From NCBI RefSeq assembly GCF_036013645.1, contig NZ_CP107869.1, positions 7,936,001 through 8,000,000 of the forward strand: DNA of 64,000 nucleotides, given 5' to 3'. The position numbers were made by a program, and so were the translations under genes. The DNA is from Streptomyces sp. NBC_00490 (GTDB lineage: Bacteria > Actinomycetota > Actinomycetes > Streptomycetales > Streptomycetaceae). Within the stretch, counting starts at the first letter, position 1. Each line of letters starts with the position of its first letter. Of this stretch, positions 34,967 through 43,857 are shown one piece after another. The notes under the pieces are model-generated. The model was not told the origin of the DNA. It saw only the letters and a program-made list of their open reading frames with translations, and searched no databases.

Positions 34967-35112
34967 TCAGCTGGCTGCGGCGCGTTCGGCCTGTGCCTTG
35001 GTGTGGGTGAGCCGGTAGGACTCCGTGCCGGTCTGGATGATCGCGCCGTTTAGTCAGACGGTCGACGACGGCCGCGCAAGCCGCGGGTCGGTGAAGGTCT
35101 TCGTCCGACTCC
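34967..35112 (-). pseudogene. IS21-family IstB C-terminal relic
   Basis: Reading on the minus strand with two single-base shifts gives KTFTDPRL, CAAVVDRLT and GAIIQTGTESYRLTHTKAQA followed by the stop at 34967. This matches the end of IS21 helper ATPases (IstB). The Walker motifs and the IstA transposase are absent. It lies 10 bp from the 3' end of the oleate hydratase gene. Confidence 0.5.
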
Positions 35113-35122
35113 CACGACTAGA

Positions 35123-36703
35123 TCACCAGCTGTAACCGCGATGCATGCTCTCCAGAGCGGCGGCCAGGACGTGGGGATCGTGATGGCCCTTGTAGACCGC
35201 GGGCGGCTGCTTGTCGAGCTTGAGGAGCTCGGCCACCGCGGTCCAGGCGGTGCGGACCGAGTACTCGACGGTGAAGACGACGTCGTCGGGCACCTCGGCG
35301 AACTGACCGATGAAGGCGAGGTTGACCGATCCCTTGGGCACGACGTGTGGCCTGTCGTCGCGGCGGCGGGCCAGGAACTGGCTGGTGATGTAGGGCATGA
35401 GGCAGGGCACGACGGTGGAGGTCTCCAGGACACGGGCTGCTGTCGGCGCGTCGAAGGGCAGGTGGTGCAGGACCTCTTCGAGGATCTCCCGGCCGGAGCA
35501 CATCGTCATCGGCTTGGGTGTGTGGTTGCCCGCTCGGCCGGGGAATAGGCCGTAGCCCCACCACACCGCGACGTCCTCCGGCTGGTCGCGGTAGACGGGC
35601 TGACGGTTGGCGACGATGGTGAGCAGCCAGTTGGAGTCGGTGAATGTCATCAGGCCGCCCCGGCCGGTCTCGCGGCCGCTGAACTCCTCCAGCGCTTTGA
35701 GGAAGGCAGGATCCTTGGTGGTGACGGTGAACGACTCCCAGCGGGACTCCTTGACGTGCTTGTCGAAGGCGTCCGGGTTGCCGAAGTCGTCGCGTCCCCG
35801 TGCCAGCCGGTGCCAGAGCAACCAGGCGTCCGAGCTGTGGGGAGGCGGGGGCGGTGCGGCGGTGTGCGAGCCGAGGCTGGAGGCGTCGGTCATGGAGCCG
35901 TTGGTCACCAGAACCAGGTCTTCGGGGGCTACCTCGATCTGCTCGTCACGGCCGCTACGGGACAGGTAGATGCGCTCAACCCTCGTACTCCTGCGTCCCG
36001 GTGCGAGTGCGAGGTCGGTGACGTGGCAGCCGGTGTGGATGGCGACGCCCCGTTCGTGGAGCCAGGCGGTCAGGGGGCGCACGATGGAGTCGTGTTGGTT
36101 GTAGCGGGTGCGGTAGATGCCTGACATGGAGGCGAATTCGGGGAAGAGGTGGATGAAGCGCCTGAGGTATCGGCGGAACTCGATCGCGCTGTGCCAGGGC
36201 TGGAAGGCGAACGTGGTGCACCACATGAACCAGAAGTTCGTGGTGAAGAAGTGCTCGCCGAAGCAGTCGGTGATGCGCTTTCCGTCCAGGTGTCCCTCGG
36301 TGTCAGCCAGGCATCGGACCAGGTCCAGTCGGTCGCGTTCGGAGAATCCCATCGAGCGGGCGTCGACGATCTTCCCGTCGCCGTCGACGAGGCGTGCGAT
36401 GTCGTCCCAGGAGAAGTCCTCGTGTCCGGCCAGGATCTCCTGCGTCACCGACACCGAGGGGTCGTCGAGGGTGGGAATGCCGGACAGCAGGTCGTACGTG
36501 CAACGGTACTCGGCCTCGAACATCCGCCCGCCGCGCATGGTGTAGCCGGCGTCGGCGGTGCCGCCCGCGTCCAGGCTGCCGCCGATGTTCCGCTGCTCCT
36601 CGAAGAGGTGGATGTCCGCTCCGTCGAATCCGCCGTCGCGGATGAGGAACGTGGCCGCGGCGAGCGCCGCGATACCGCTGCCCACCAGATAAGCCTTCGC
36701 CAT
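35123..36703 (-). CDS. ohyA: oleate hydratase (FAD-dependent, MCRA family)
   Basis: This 526-residue enzyme adds water to cis-9 double bonds of free fatty acids, giving 10-hydroxy acids. Visible features are the FAD fold AYLVGSGIAALAAATFLI with HLFEEQRNIGGSLDA, YTMRGGRMFEAEYRCTYDLL, NFWFMWCTTFAFQPWHSAIEFRRY and WGYGLFPGRAGNHTPKPM. ATG 36703 has GAGGAG seven bases upstream; longer upstream frames are not credible. Two DosR-like boxes lie 79-112 bp upstream. In the dormancy island it may detoxify or remodel fatty acids; that role is inference. Confidence 0.92.
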   Translation of the reverse strand: MAKAYLVGSGIAALAAATFLIRDGGFDGADIHLFEEQRNIGGSLDAGGTADAGYTMRGGRMFEAEYRCTYDLLSGIPTLDDPSVSVTQEILAGHEDFSWDDIARLVDGDGKIVDARSMGFSERDRLDLVRCLADTEGHLDGKRITDCFGEHFFTTNFWFMWCTTFAFQPWHSAIEFRRYLRRFIHLFPEFASMSGIYRTRYNQHDSIVRPLTAWLHERGVAIHTGCHVTDLALAPGRRSTRVERIYLSRSGRDEQIEVAPEDLVLVTNGSMTDASSLGSHTAAPPPPPHSSDAWLLWHRLARGRDDFGNPDAFDKHVKESRWESFTVTTKDPAFLKALEEFSGRETGRGGLMTFTDSNWLLTIVANRQPVYRDQPEDVAVWWGYGLFPGRAGNHTPKPMTMCSGREILEEVLHHLPFDAPTAARVLETSTVVPCLMPYITSQFLARRRDDRPHVVPKGSVNLAFIGQFAEVPDDVVFTVEYSVRTAWTAVAELLKLDKQPPAVYKGHHDPHVLAAALESMHRGYSW

Positions 36704-36781
36704 CACACAACTCCTCGTTATCGCCCGTCGATCGGGAACCGCACAACACCAGCGTTTCCTGCGCCTGCGAGCGCTGTCAGT

Positions 36782-36815
36782 GGGCCGTTGGTCACCCGTC
36801 TGGTCCGAACGGCCC
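36782..36815. promoter_or_regulatory. pair of DosR-like boxes upstream of oleate hydratase
   Basis: GGGCCGTTGGTCAC (36782-36795) and GGTCCGAACGGCCC (36802-36815) approximate GGGNC-N4-GNCCC and are 20 bp apart, 79-112 bp before the oleate hydratase ATG. Confidence 0.5.
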
Positions 36816-36902
36816 GGGATGTGGGCTCCCATGCACAGGCGCGCGGAAGCACAGATGCCCGGTCGGTGGACCGTCACCGACCGGGCTGTACTCACCGCGG
36901 GC

Positions 36903-37325
36903 TCACGCCGGGTAAGAGTTCGCCGCGCTGCCGCTGTCTTCAGTAGGGCGTGGCTCAGCCGCCCCGCCGCGCCACGGCGGTGCCGGTGCGTGGTGGCCGT
37001 GGTGCCCGGTGTGGATCGCCTTGTCGGTCTGGCGGCGCAGCCGGTCTTGGAGCTGGTCGACGACCTCTCGGCCGGTGGCTTCTTCGGCGAGCACGACCAC
37101 TTCACGCCGCCCGACGTGCAGGGTGGCCGTCGCCGACCAGGGGCGGTCTGCGTGGTGGGCGGCTGCTCTCGTGATCCGCACCTCACCGGTGACGGGAGGC
37201 AGTCCCGGCCGGTCCACGACGGCGTCGATCTTCGTGCGGGCGTAGGCCAGGGTGTCCTCGTCCACCTCTCCGTCCGAGCGCAGCAGCACGATGGCAGTGG
37301 TGGCCTGGGTGTCCTTGCTGGTCAT
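36903..37325 (-). CDS. HPF/RaiA-like ribosome hibernation factor, short form
   Basis: This 140-residue protein resembles the N-terminal ribosome-binding domain of HPF/RaiA: a strand-helix unit around DTLAYARTKIDAVVDR, VTGEVRITRAAAHHADRPWSATATLHVGRREVVVLAEEATG, and a helix REVVDQLQDRLRRQTDKA, followed by a His/Pro/Gly-rich tail. The C-terminal dimerisation domain of long HPF is missing. ATG 37325 has AGGAGAGGA upstream. It lies 43 bp after the flavohaemoglobin gene and is probably co-transcribed. Ribosome silencing under hypoxia or nitrosative stress is inferred; M. tuberculosis Rv0079 is a comparable DosR-regulon protein. Confidence 0.72.
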   Translation of the reverse strand: MTSKDTQATTAIVLLRSDGEVDEDTLAYARTKIDAVVDRPGLPPVTGEVRITRAAAHHADRPWSATATLHVGRREVVVLAEEATGREVVDQLQDRLRRQTDKAIHTGHHGHHAPAPPWRGGAAEPRPTEDSGSAANSYPA

Positions 37326-37368
37326 GTCGGTTCCTCTCCTGGAAGTGCGGTGGGATGTCCGACCTCGT

Positions 37369-38583
37369 TCAGGCCGCCGGGCCGGGCAGCCACAGGTCGG
37401 GGCCGAAGACCTCGTAGCGGATGCGCTGTGCCGGAACCCCGGCGCGCAGCAGCTGTCCGCGGACGTCGCGCATGAACGGGAGCGGGCCGCACAGGAATAC
37501 CGTGGCGCCGTCGGGCAGTTCGATGCCGTCGAGGTTCATCAGGCCCTCGCGGGCGCCAGGTTCCTCCGAACCGGGGTGCTCGTACCAGAAGATCGCGCGA
37601 GCGCCCGGCAGTTGCTCGACTAGTTCGCCCGTCTCGGTGCGCAGGGCGTGGTCGGTGGGGGAGCGGTCGGCGTGCAGGACCAGCGCCGGGCGGGTCGAAC
37701 CGAGGGCCGTGAGGTGGGCCAGGATGCTGGTCATGGGGGTGCCGCCGATGCCCGCGGAGACCAGTACGACCGGAGTGGTGGCGTCGGCCGGGTCGTCGAG
37801 GAAGACGTCGCCGAAGGGAGCGGAGAGCGTCAGTTCGTCGCCCTCGTGGACCTGGTCGTGCAGCAGGTTGGAGACCTCGCCGTCCGGCCCGTCGGCCGTG
37901 CCGGCGACCCGCTTTACGGTGATGCGCCGCAGATCCCCGCCCGGGTCTGAGGACAGGCTGTACTGCCGCAGTTGGCGGACCCCGTCGGCCATCAGGACCC
38001 GCACGCTCACGTACTGGCCTGCCCGCGCCCGCGGCGCCGGTTCGCCGTCGGAGGGGCGGAGGACGAAGGACACCACGTCCGGTGTCTCGGTGCGGCGCTC
38101 GACGACCGTCCACTGCCGCCAGACCTGGCCGGGCTGGACGCCCGCGTCCTGGTACAGGCGGGCCTCACGGCCGATCAGGGCGCCGGCCATCAGCCAGTAG
38201 ACCTCGTCCCAGGCGGCCGCGACCTCCGGGGTGACCGCGTCGCCGAGTACCTCCGCTATCGCGCCGAACAGGTACTTGTGCACGATGGTGTACTGGTCGT
38301 CGGTGACGCCGACCGCGGCGTGTTTGTGCGCGATGCGGTCCAGCAGGGTGTCCGGGCGGGTGTCCGGGTCGTCGAGGAGCGTGGTCGCGAACCCGGCGAT
38401 CGAGCCGGCCAGTGCGCGGCGCTGGGCCCCGCTGGCCTGGTTGCCGCGGTTGAACATCCCGTCGAGTAGTTCCGGCCGGTCGCGGAACATCGCGCCGTAG
38501 AAGCGTGTCGTGATCTCGTCGAGCGCTCCGGCCACGGCGGGCAGGGTGGCACGGACGACGTCGGCGGATTCTGCGGACAGCAT
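37369..38583 (-). CDS. hmp: flavohaemoglobin (nitric oxide dioxygenase)
   Basis: This 404-residue protein oxidises NO to nitrate with O2 and NAD(P)H. A globin domain (1-140) contains the proximal His88 in IAHKHAAVGV. The FAD domain has the RxYS motif RQYSLSS. The NAD domain has LVSAGIGGTPMTSIL and ends IRYEVFGPDLWL. ATG 38583 has GGGAGG four bases upstream. DosR-like boxes lie at 38702 and 38725. The gene continues into the HPF-like gene, linking NO defence to ribosome hibernation. Confidence 0.95.
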   Translation of the reverse strand: MLSAESADVVRATLPAVAGALDEITTRFYGAMFRDRPELLDGMFNRGNQASGAQRRALAGSIAGFATTLLDDPDTRPDTLLDRIAHKHAAVGVTDDQYTIVHKYLFGAIAEVLGDAVTPEVAAAWDEVYWLMAGALIGREARLYQDAGVQPGQVWRQWTVVERRTETPDVVSFVLRPSDGEPAPRARAGQYVSVRVLMADGVRQLRQYSLSSDPGGDLRRITVKRVAGTADGPDGEVSNLLHDQVHEGDELTLSAPFGDVFLDDPADATTPVVLVSAGIGGTPMTSILAHLTALGSTRPALVLHADRSPTDHALRTETGELVEQLPGARAIFWYEHPGSEEPGAREGLMNLDGIELPDGATVFLCGPLPFMRDVRGQLLRAGVPAQRIRYEVFGPDLWLPGPAA

Positions 38584-38701
38584 GAAGCCTCCCGGGCAAG
38601 GGATGAGGTGGGAAGGACAGCCGCATCGCATCGGGCGGCATCTTCTGTGTAGCAGGCACCTGGCTGCGTTTCGGCGCTGTTTCACGGCGCTGGGCGAAGA
38701 G

Positions 38702-38738
38702 GGGCCGAACGGCCCCATTGATTCAGGAACATCGGCCC
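38702..38738. promoter_or_regulatory. DosR-like boxes upstream of flavohaemoglobin
   Basis: GGGCCGAACGGCCC (38702-38715) is an exact GGGNC-N4-GNCCC palindrome, extended by one more G/C pair each side. AGGAACATCGGCCC (38725-38738) is a weaker second copy. Both lie between the flavohaemoglobin start (38583) and the end of the SulP gene. Confidence 0.55.
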
Positions 38739-38884
38739 CACAACCCGCCCCGCCGCAGGGCCGCACGGCACCGGGTCGACCTCCTGTCGGCCCTGTCCGC
38801 TGCGTCCTGGGCGAGCGCCGACAGCGGCGACATCGTCAGGCACCCTGCAAGCGTCGTGCTGTGGACGACGGATCCCCGGGCGGC

Positions 38885-40597
38885 TTACTGATCGCGGGAC
38901 CACTCCCTGTATGCGGTCACGGCTGTCGGCAGGGTGGGGAAGATCCGCTCGCTGCCGACGGTGTCCGCCAGGCCGTACGCTGTCAGGTCGTCCAGCAGGT
39001 CCTGCTTGACCCGGGCGAGGGCGAAGACGATGCCGCGGTGGGCGAGTTCGCGGCGGAGTTCGTCGACCGCGTCCAGGGCGGTGATGTCGACCTCCACATT
39101 GGCCTCGGTGTTGAGGACGAACCAGCGGACCGGTTGGGTCTGTGCGTCGAGTGCGGCCAGGGCCCGGTGGCGGAAGTCCTCCGCGTTGGCGAAGAAGAGC
39201 GGGGAGTCGTAGCGGTAGACGAGTAGGCCGGGGATGGTGCGGGCCTGCGGGTAGTCGTCGACGTCGTGCATGCCGGCCACGCCGGGCACCAGGCCCTCGA
39301 TGGCGTCGTGCGGGCGGGCCACCCGAGTGAGCAGTTCGGCCACGGACAGACCGACGGCGACCAGCACGCCGTACAGGATGTCCAGGGCGAGCACCCCGGC
39401 CAGGCAGCCGAGCGCCAGTAGCAGTTCCCGGCGGCGGAAGGACGCCAGCCGTCGGAAGCCCGCCAGGTCGATCATGCGGACGGCCGCGTACACGACGAGC
39501 GCGCCGAGGACCGCCGTGGGCGTGCGGGTCAGCAGAGGGCTCAGGAAGAGCAGGACCGACAGGACGGCCGCGCCGGCCACCAGCGAGTACGCCTGACTGC
39601 GCCCCCCGGCTGAGGAGGCCAGCGCGGTACGGCTGGCACTGCTGCTGACCGGGAAGCCGTGCACCAGGCCCGCGCCGAGGTTGGCGGCGCCCAGCGCGAG
39701 GAACTCCTGGTTGGGGTCGAGCCCGGAGCTCCCGTCGTCGCGCTTGGTGAAGGCCCGTGCGGTGAGGATGAAGTCCGTGTAGCCGACCAGGAGGACGCCC
39801 AAGGCGGGGAGCACCAGGTGCGGCAGTTCGGCCAGGTCCGGCAGAGCCACGGTGGGCAGGCCCGAGGGGACGTCGCCGATCACCTTGATGCCATATTCGC
39901 CGTCGAGGTCGAAGACGGACACGGCCGCCGTGCCGAACACCACGGCGAGCAGGGGACCGGGGACGGCGCGGAAGAAGTGGGCCACTGTGAAGAGGACCCC
40001 GAGCGCCGCGACGGCGAACAACACCGTGGCCAGGTGGAGCCGCGACAAATGCCCTGCGAACGACCACAGTTGGGAGAAGAAGGCTGAGCCTGTCGTCCGG
40101 ACACCGGTCAGTTTGGGAAGCTGGTCCACGATCATGATCAGTGCCACGCCCGCCAGATACCCGATCAGCACCGGCCGGGACAGCAGGTCAGCGATGAAGC
40201 CGAGCCGCGCCGCCCATGCCAGCACGCACAACAAGCCGACCGCGATCGCGAGGGTGGCTGCCAGGGTTGCGTATCGGGCCGGATCTCCGACGGGGAGTGG
40301 CCCGACCACAGTCGCCGTCATCAGTGCGGTCGTCGACTCCGGGCCGACCGAGAGCAGGCGGGAGGAGCCCAGCAGGGTGTACAGGGCGAACGCAGGCAGG
40401 ATCGCCCACAGTCCGGCGACCGGCGGCAGGCCGGCCACCCCCGCGTACGCCATCACCTGGGGTACGAGATACGCGGCCACTGTCACCCCGGCCAGGACGT
40501 CACCCCCCAGCCACGAGCGCCGATAGCCGAACAGGGCACCGAGCCCGGGCACCAGGCGGCGCCACCCTGGAGTACGGCCGACCGAGCTCTGGGACAT
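38885..40597 (-). CDS. SulP-family anion permease with STAS domain
   Basis: This 570-residue transporter has 10-14 hydrophobic segments, the SulP signature around GVTVAAYLVPQVMAYAGVAGLPPVAGLW and SVGPESTTALM, and a cytoplasmic STAS domain in the last 130 residues (VRWFVLNTEANVEVDITALDAVDELRRELA). ATG 40597 has AGGAGG close upstream. SulP proteins carry sulphate or bicarbonate with H+ or Na+. The island setting and adjacent DosR-like boxes suggest a stress role; the anion is unknown. Confidence 0.9.
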   Translation of the reverse strand: MSQSSVGRTPGWRRLVPGLGALFGYRRSWLGGDVLAGVTVAAYLVPQVMAYAGVAGLPPVAGLWAILPAFALYTLLGSSRLLSVGPESTTALMTATVVGPLPVGDPARYATLAATLAIAVGLLCVLAWAARLGFIADLLSRPVLIGYLAGVALIMIVDQLPKLTGVRTTGSAFFSQLWSFAGHLSRLHLATVLFAVAALGVLFTVAHFFRAVPGPLLAVVFGTAAVSVFDLDGEYGIKVIGDVPSGLPTVALPDLAELPHLVLPALGVLLVGYTDFILTARAFTKRDDGSSGLDPNQEFLALGAANLGAGLVHGFPVSSSASRTALASSAGGRSQAYSLVAGAAVLSVLLFLSPLLTRTPTAVLGALVVYAAVRMIDLAGFRRLASFRRRELLLALGCLAGVLALDILYGVLVAVGLSVAELLTRVARPHDAIEGLVPGVAGMHDVDDYPQARTIPGLLVYRYDSPLFFANAEDFRHRALAALDAQTQPVRWFVLNTEANVEVDITALDAVDELRRELAHRGIVFALARVKQDLLDDLTAYGLADTVGSERIFPTLPTAVTAYREWSRDQ

Positions 40598-40632
40598 GAT
40601 CCTCCTTGAGCCGAAGGACCTCATGATCCTCC

Positions 40633-40667
40633 GGGACCCTGGTCGGCCGCGAGATGCCGAACGGCCC
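40633..40667. promoter_or_regulatory. pair of degenerate DosR-like boxes upstream of sulP
   Basis: GGGACCCTGGTCGG (40633-40646) and ATGCCGAACGGCCC (40654-40667) are 21 bp apart, each with one good half, 36-70 bp upstream of the SulP start at 40597. Confidence 0.4.
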
Positions 40668-40846
40668 GCGGGTGCCGTTGCTCCCAGGTGTTCTCGGACG
40701 CGGTTCGGCTCCGAGTGCACGACTCTCGGCGGATCGGGTTGGTGACCCTCGGTCTGCTCGACACCGGCCTCGCCTTGCTCGCACGTACCGCTCTGTCGCG
40801 GCCGGCGGGCGCGGGCACTGCGATGGCGCGGACACCTCGGCCGATG

Positions 40847-40881
40847 GGGCCTGTCGGCCCCAGACCGGGGACCTGCGGGCT
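40847..40881. promoter_or_regulatory. pair of DosR-like boxes upstream of the usp operon
   Basis: GGGCCTGTCGGCCC (40847-40860) is an exact match and GGGACCTGCGGGCT (40868-40881) a half-match 21 bp further on. The exact site is 84-97 bp before the first universal stress gene, the same distance seen at other island genes. Confidence 0.6.
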
Positions 40882-40943
40882 CTGCACCGAGTCTCTCCTC
40901 GTCGCCACTCTGGATTCAGAACCCCGATCAGGAGGTGGACAAC

Positions 40944-41849
40944 ATGTCCCGCAACGTCACCGTGGGCCTCGACGGCTCGACCGAGAGCCGTGCCGCTGCC
41001 GAGTGGGCGGCGCGCGAGGCGAAGCTGCGCGGCCTGCCGCTGCGGCTGGTGCACGTCTGGGAGCCCGTCCCGGAGCCCATGGCGCAGGCCCCGCTCCTGA
41101 GCGCCGAGACGCAAGTGCACTGGAGCGAGCGGATTCCGCGCGAGACTGCCGAGGGCCTCCGCCTGCGCCACCCCGGCGTGCATGTGGAGATGGAGCAGAT
41201 TTCCGGCAGGCCGGCGGATGCGTTGGCCGAGGCGGCGAAGGACGCTGAGCTGCTCGTCCTCGGCTCGCGCGGGCTGAGCGGGATCGGGGGATTCCTCGTC
41301 GGGTCCGTCGGCACGGCAGTGATCGCGCACACGGAGACCCCTGTCATTCTGGTGCGGGCCGGGGAGCAGGCCGCCGACGAGCACGAGGCGGATCCGGCGG
41401 GCATCCCGTCCGCCGCCACCGCGTACCGGCCCGTGGTCCTCGGCCTTGACACCGGCCACCCCGACGACACGGTGATCGCTTTCGCCTTCGAGGAGGCCGC
41501 CCGTCGAAACACCGCGCTGAGGGTCGTGCACGGCTGGAACCTTCCGCCCTACTTCGCCTACGGCCTCCCCGCCGACCCCGAGCTCAACGCCGAACTGGGC
41601 CGGCAGGAGGCTGCCGCGCTGGCTGGGGTGCTGCGCCCCTGGCGGCAGAAGTACCCGGAGATCGAGGTCGTCGAGGTGTCCCGCTGCGGCAGCCCCGCCA
41701 ACCACGTCATCGACGCCTCCCGCGCGGCCTCGCTGGTCATTGTCGGTCGTCGGACGCGCCGCAGCCCGATCGGCGCTCACATCGGCCCTGTGACGCACGC
41801 GGTACTGCACCATGCCACCGCCCCCGTCGCCGTCGTCGCGCACGACTGA
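40944..41849 (+). CDS. tandem-domain universal stress protein
   Basis: This 301-residue protein has two UspA domains. Domain 1 shows VTVGLDGSTESRAAAEWA and the ATP-binding GSRGLSGIGGFLVGSVG. Domain 2 shows VVLGLDTGHPDD and VGRRTRRSPIGAHIGPVTHAVLHHATAPVAVV. ATG 40944 has GGAGG eight bases upstream; the in-frame GTG at 40935 overlaps that site. A second usp gene follows 26 bp later. Tandem Usp proteins of this kind belong to the mycobacterial DosR regulon. Confidence 0.93.
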   Translation: MSRNVTVGLDGSTESRAAAEWAAREAKLRGLPLRLVHVWEPVPEPMAQAPLLSAETQVHWSERIPRETAEGLRLRHPGVHVEMEQISGRPADALAEAAKDAELLVLGSRGLSGIGGFLVGSVGTAVIAHTETPVILVRAGEQAADEHEADPAGIPSAATAYRPVVLGLDTGHPDDTVIAFAFEEAARRNTALRVVHGWNLPPYFAYGLPADPELNAELGRQEAAALAGVLRPWRQKYPEIEVVEVSRCGSPANHVIDASRAASLVIVGRRTRRSPIGAHIGPVTHAVLHHATAPVAVVAHD

Positions 41850-41875
41850 GCGCATTCTCTGAAGGAGTGGAGATC

Positions 41876-42781
41876 ATGAACACAGCGGTGGAACGAGCCC
41901 TCGGTGGGCCCTTGGTCGTGGGCGTGGACGGTTCCGAGCCGAGCTTGCGTGCCGTCGACTGGGCGGCCGACGAGGCCGTGCTGCGCGGGGTGCCGTTGCG
42001 GGTGGTGTACGCCTGCCTGTGGGAACGGTACGAGGGTGCCGCGCTCGCCCGGGACATCGGGAAGCCGACCGCTCTGCCGTTGGCCCAGGATGTCGCCGGC
42101 GCCGCTGCTCAGCGGGCACGTGCCCGGCACCCCGACCTGAAGGTGACTGCCGACGTGGTGTTCGAGGAGCCGGAGTACGCCCTGGTGCGCGAGGGGCGGA
42201 ACGCCTCCGCGCTGGTCGTGGGCACCCGCGGCCGCAGCGGCATCGCCGAGATGCTGCTCGGCTCCGTCAGCCTGGCCGTCGCCGCCCACGCCGACTGCCC
42301 GGTGATCGTGCTGCGCGGCAGCCACGACAACCAGGCGACGCCCCCGGTACGTGGCCGCGTCGTCGTGGGCGTCGGCGAGGACGTGAAGGAGTCGGCGGCC
42401 GTGCGCTTCGCCGTCGAGGAGGCACGGCGACGCGGGGTGCCCTTGGAGGCCGCGCGGGCCTGGCGATGCCCCGCGCACGAGACCACCGACCACCCACTCA
42501 TGGCCGGTGAACCCGCCCGCCTGCACGAGGAGCGGGCGGTCGAGGAACTGGGAGCGGCGTTGCAGAATGTCCCGGCGGACATCGATGTGCGCCGGCGCAC
42601 CGTCGAGGGCCATGCCCGCCGGGTGCTCGTGGACGCCTCGCACGAGGCCGACCTGCTGGTCGTCGGCGCTCGGCGCAGCGAGGGGCGCTTCGGGCTTCAG
42701 CTCGGTCGGGTCGCCCATGCGGTGCTGCACCACTCCGCCTGCCCGGTCGCCGTCGTACCGCACCGGGCGTACGACGCCTGA
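41876..42781 (+). CDS. tandem-domain universal stress protein
   Basis: This is a second 301-residue protein with two UspA domains: VVGVDGSEPSLRAVDWAADE with GTRGRSGIAEMLLGSVSLAVAAHADCPVIVL, then VVVGVGEDVKESAAVRFAVEEA with VGARRSEGRFGLQLGRVAHAVLHHSACPVAVV. ATG 41876 is preceded by GAAGGAG. It sits in an operon with the usp gene before it and is convergent with PPK2, eight bp apart. Confidence 0.93.
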   Translation: MNTAVERALGGPLVVGVDGSEPSLRAVDWAADEAVLRGVPLRVVYACLWERYEGAALARDIGKPTALPLAQDVAGAAAQRARARHPDLKVTADVVFEEPEYALVREGRNASALVVGTRGRSGIAEMLLGSVSLAVAAHADCPVIVLRGSHDNQATPPVRGRVVVGVGEDVKESAAVRFAVEEARRRGVPLEAARAWRCPAHETTDHPLMAGEPARLHEERAVEELGAALQNVPADIDVRRRTVEGHARRVLVDASHEADLLVVGARRSEGRFGLQLGRVAHAVLHHSACPVAVVPHRAYDA

Positions 42782-42789
42782 CCGGTGCC

Positions 42790-43593
42790 TCAGAGGCTCG
42801 CCGCGTGATCGGGGACGTAGGTCTGCAGATCGCGCGGCGGGCGCTGGTAGCCGGTCGACGGCGGCCGCTCCGGCAGCTCCAGCACCGGCGGCGGCACCTC
42901 CTGGTAGGGCACGGAGTCCAGCAGGTGGGCGATCATGTTCAGCCGCGCCCGGCGCTTGTCGTCGCTCTCGACGACGAACCAGGGAGCCTCCGGGATGTCG
43001 GTGTGCACCAGCATCTCGTCCTTGGCCCGGGAATACGCCTCCCAGCGGGTGATGGACTCCAGGTCCATCGGGGACAGCTTCCAGCGCCGCGTCGGATCCT
43101 CCATCCGGCGCCGGAAGCGCTCCTGCTGCTCCGTGTCGCTCACCGAGAACCAGTACTTGCGCAGCAAAATCCCGTCCTCCAGCAGCATCCGCTCGAAGAT
43201 CGGGCACTGGCGCAGGAAGAGCTGATGCTCCTCCTCGGTGCAAAAGCCCATCACGTGCTCGACTCCGGCCCGGTTGTACCAGGACCGGTCGAACAGCACG
43301 ATCTCCCCCGCCGCCGGCAAATGCTCGACGTACCGCTGGAAGTACCACTGCGTGCGCTGGCGCTCGGTCGGCTTGGGCAGGGCCACGATCCGGGCGACGC
43401 GGGGGTTGAGATGTTCCGCGACCCGTTTGATGGTGCCGCCCTTGCCCGCCGCGTCCCGGCCCTCGAAGACGACGACCAGCCGGGTGCCCTCCGCACGCAC
43501 CCACTCCTGCAGCTTGACCAGCTCCGTCTGCAGGCGCAGCAGTTCCCGTTCGTATGCCGCGCGCGGCACCTTCGCCGCCTTCTTGCTGGCCAT
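42790..43593 (-). CDS. ppk2: polyphosphate kinase 2
   Basis: This 267-residue PPK2 enzyme transfers phosphate between polyphosphate and a nucleoside diphosphate. Walker A GRDAAGKGGT (45-54), the lid/Walker B motif VLFDRSWYNRAGVEHVMGF, and LRKYWFSVSDTEQQERFRRR are all present. One-domain class I members usually favour making NTP from polyphosphate. It is divergent from the Pat-like gene. In the island it would regenerate GTP or ATP from stored polyphosphate. Confidence 0.93.
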   Translation of the reverse strand: MASKKAAKVPRAAYERELLRLQTELVKLQEWVRAEGTRLVVVFEGRDAAGKGGTIKRVAEHLNPRVARIVALPKPTERQRTQWYFQRYVEHLPAAGEIVLFDRSWYNRAGVEHVMGFCTEEEHQLFLRQCPIFERMLLEDGILLRKYWFSVSDTEQQERFRRRMEDPTRRWKLSPMDLESITRWEAYSRAKDEMLVHTDIPEAPWFVVESDDKRRARLNMIAHLLDSVPYQEVPPPVLELPERPPSTGYQRPPRDLQTYVPDHAASL

Positions 43594-43739
43594 GCCGCCT
43601 CCATCGCCCGATGGGTTCCGTCGATGACTTCAACGTAGTCACTGGTGCCCCGGTCGAAGACGGGACAGCACCGTACTGACCGGCGGGGAGCGGCGCACCC
43701 TGAACGTGCACCGTCAGGCATGCCTCCCGGCGCCTGCCG

Positions 43740-43773
43740 GGGACGACCGGCGAAATCTTGGGCCTACCGGCCC
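43740..43773. promoter_or_regulatory. DosR-like boxes in the ppk2-pat divergent region
   Basis: GGGCCTACCGGCCC (43760-43773) is an exact GGGNC-N4-GNCCC site, 85-98 bp before the Pat-like start. GGGACGACCGGCGA (43740-43753) is a half-site 20 bp away on the ppk2 side. Confidence 0.55.
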
Positions 43774-43857
43774 TCACATCGCCCCCGGACAGCCCATGGG
43801 ACCACCCCCCGATCCGCCGGATGCTCGAAATGACAAGAGGCTTGGAGGAGTCCCGCG

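Noticed and set aside
36704..37186. N-terminal extension of the oleate hydratase frame up to 37186
   Set aside because: The extension is low-complexity, overlaps the HPF-like gene in antisense, and the ATG at 36703 has a strong GAGGAG site and matches the family N-terminus.
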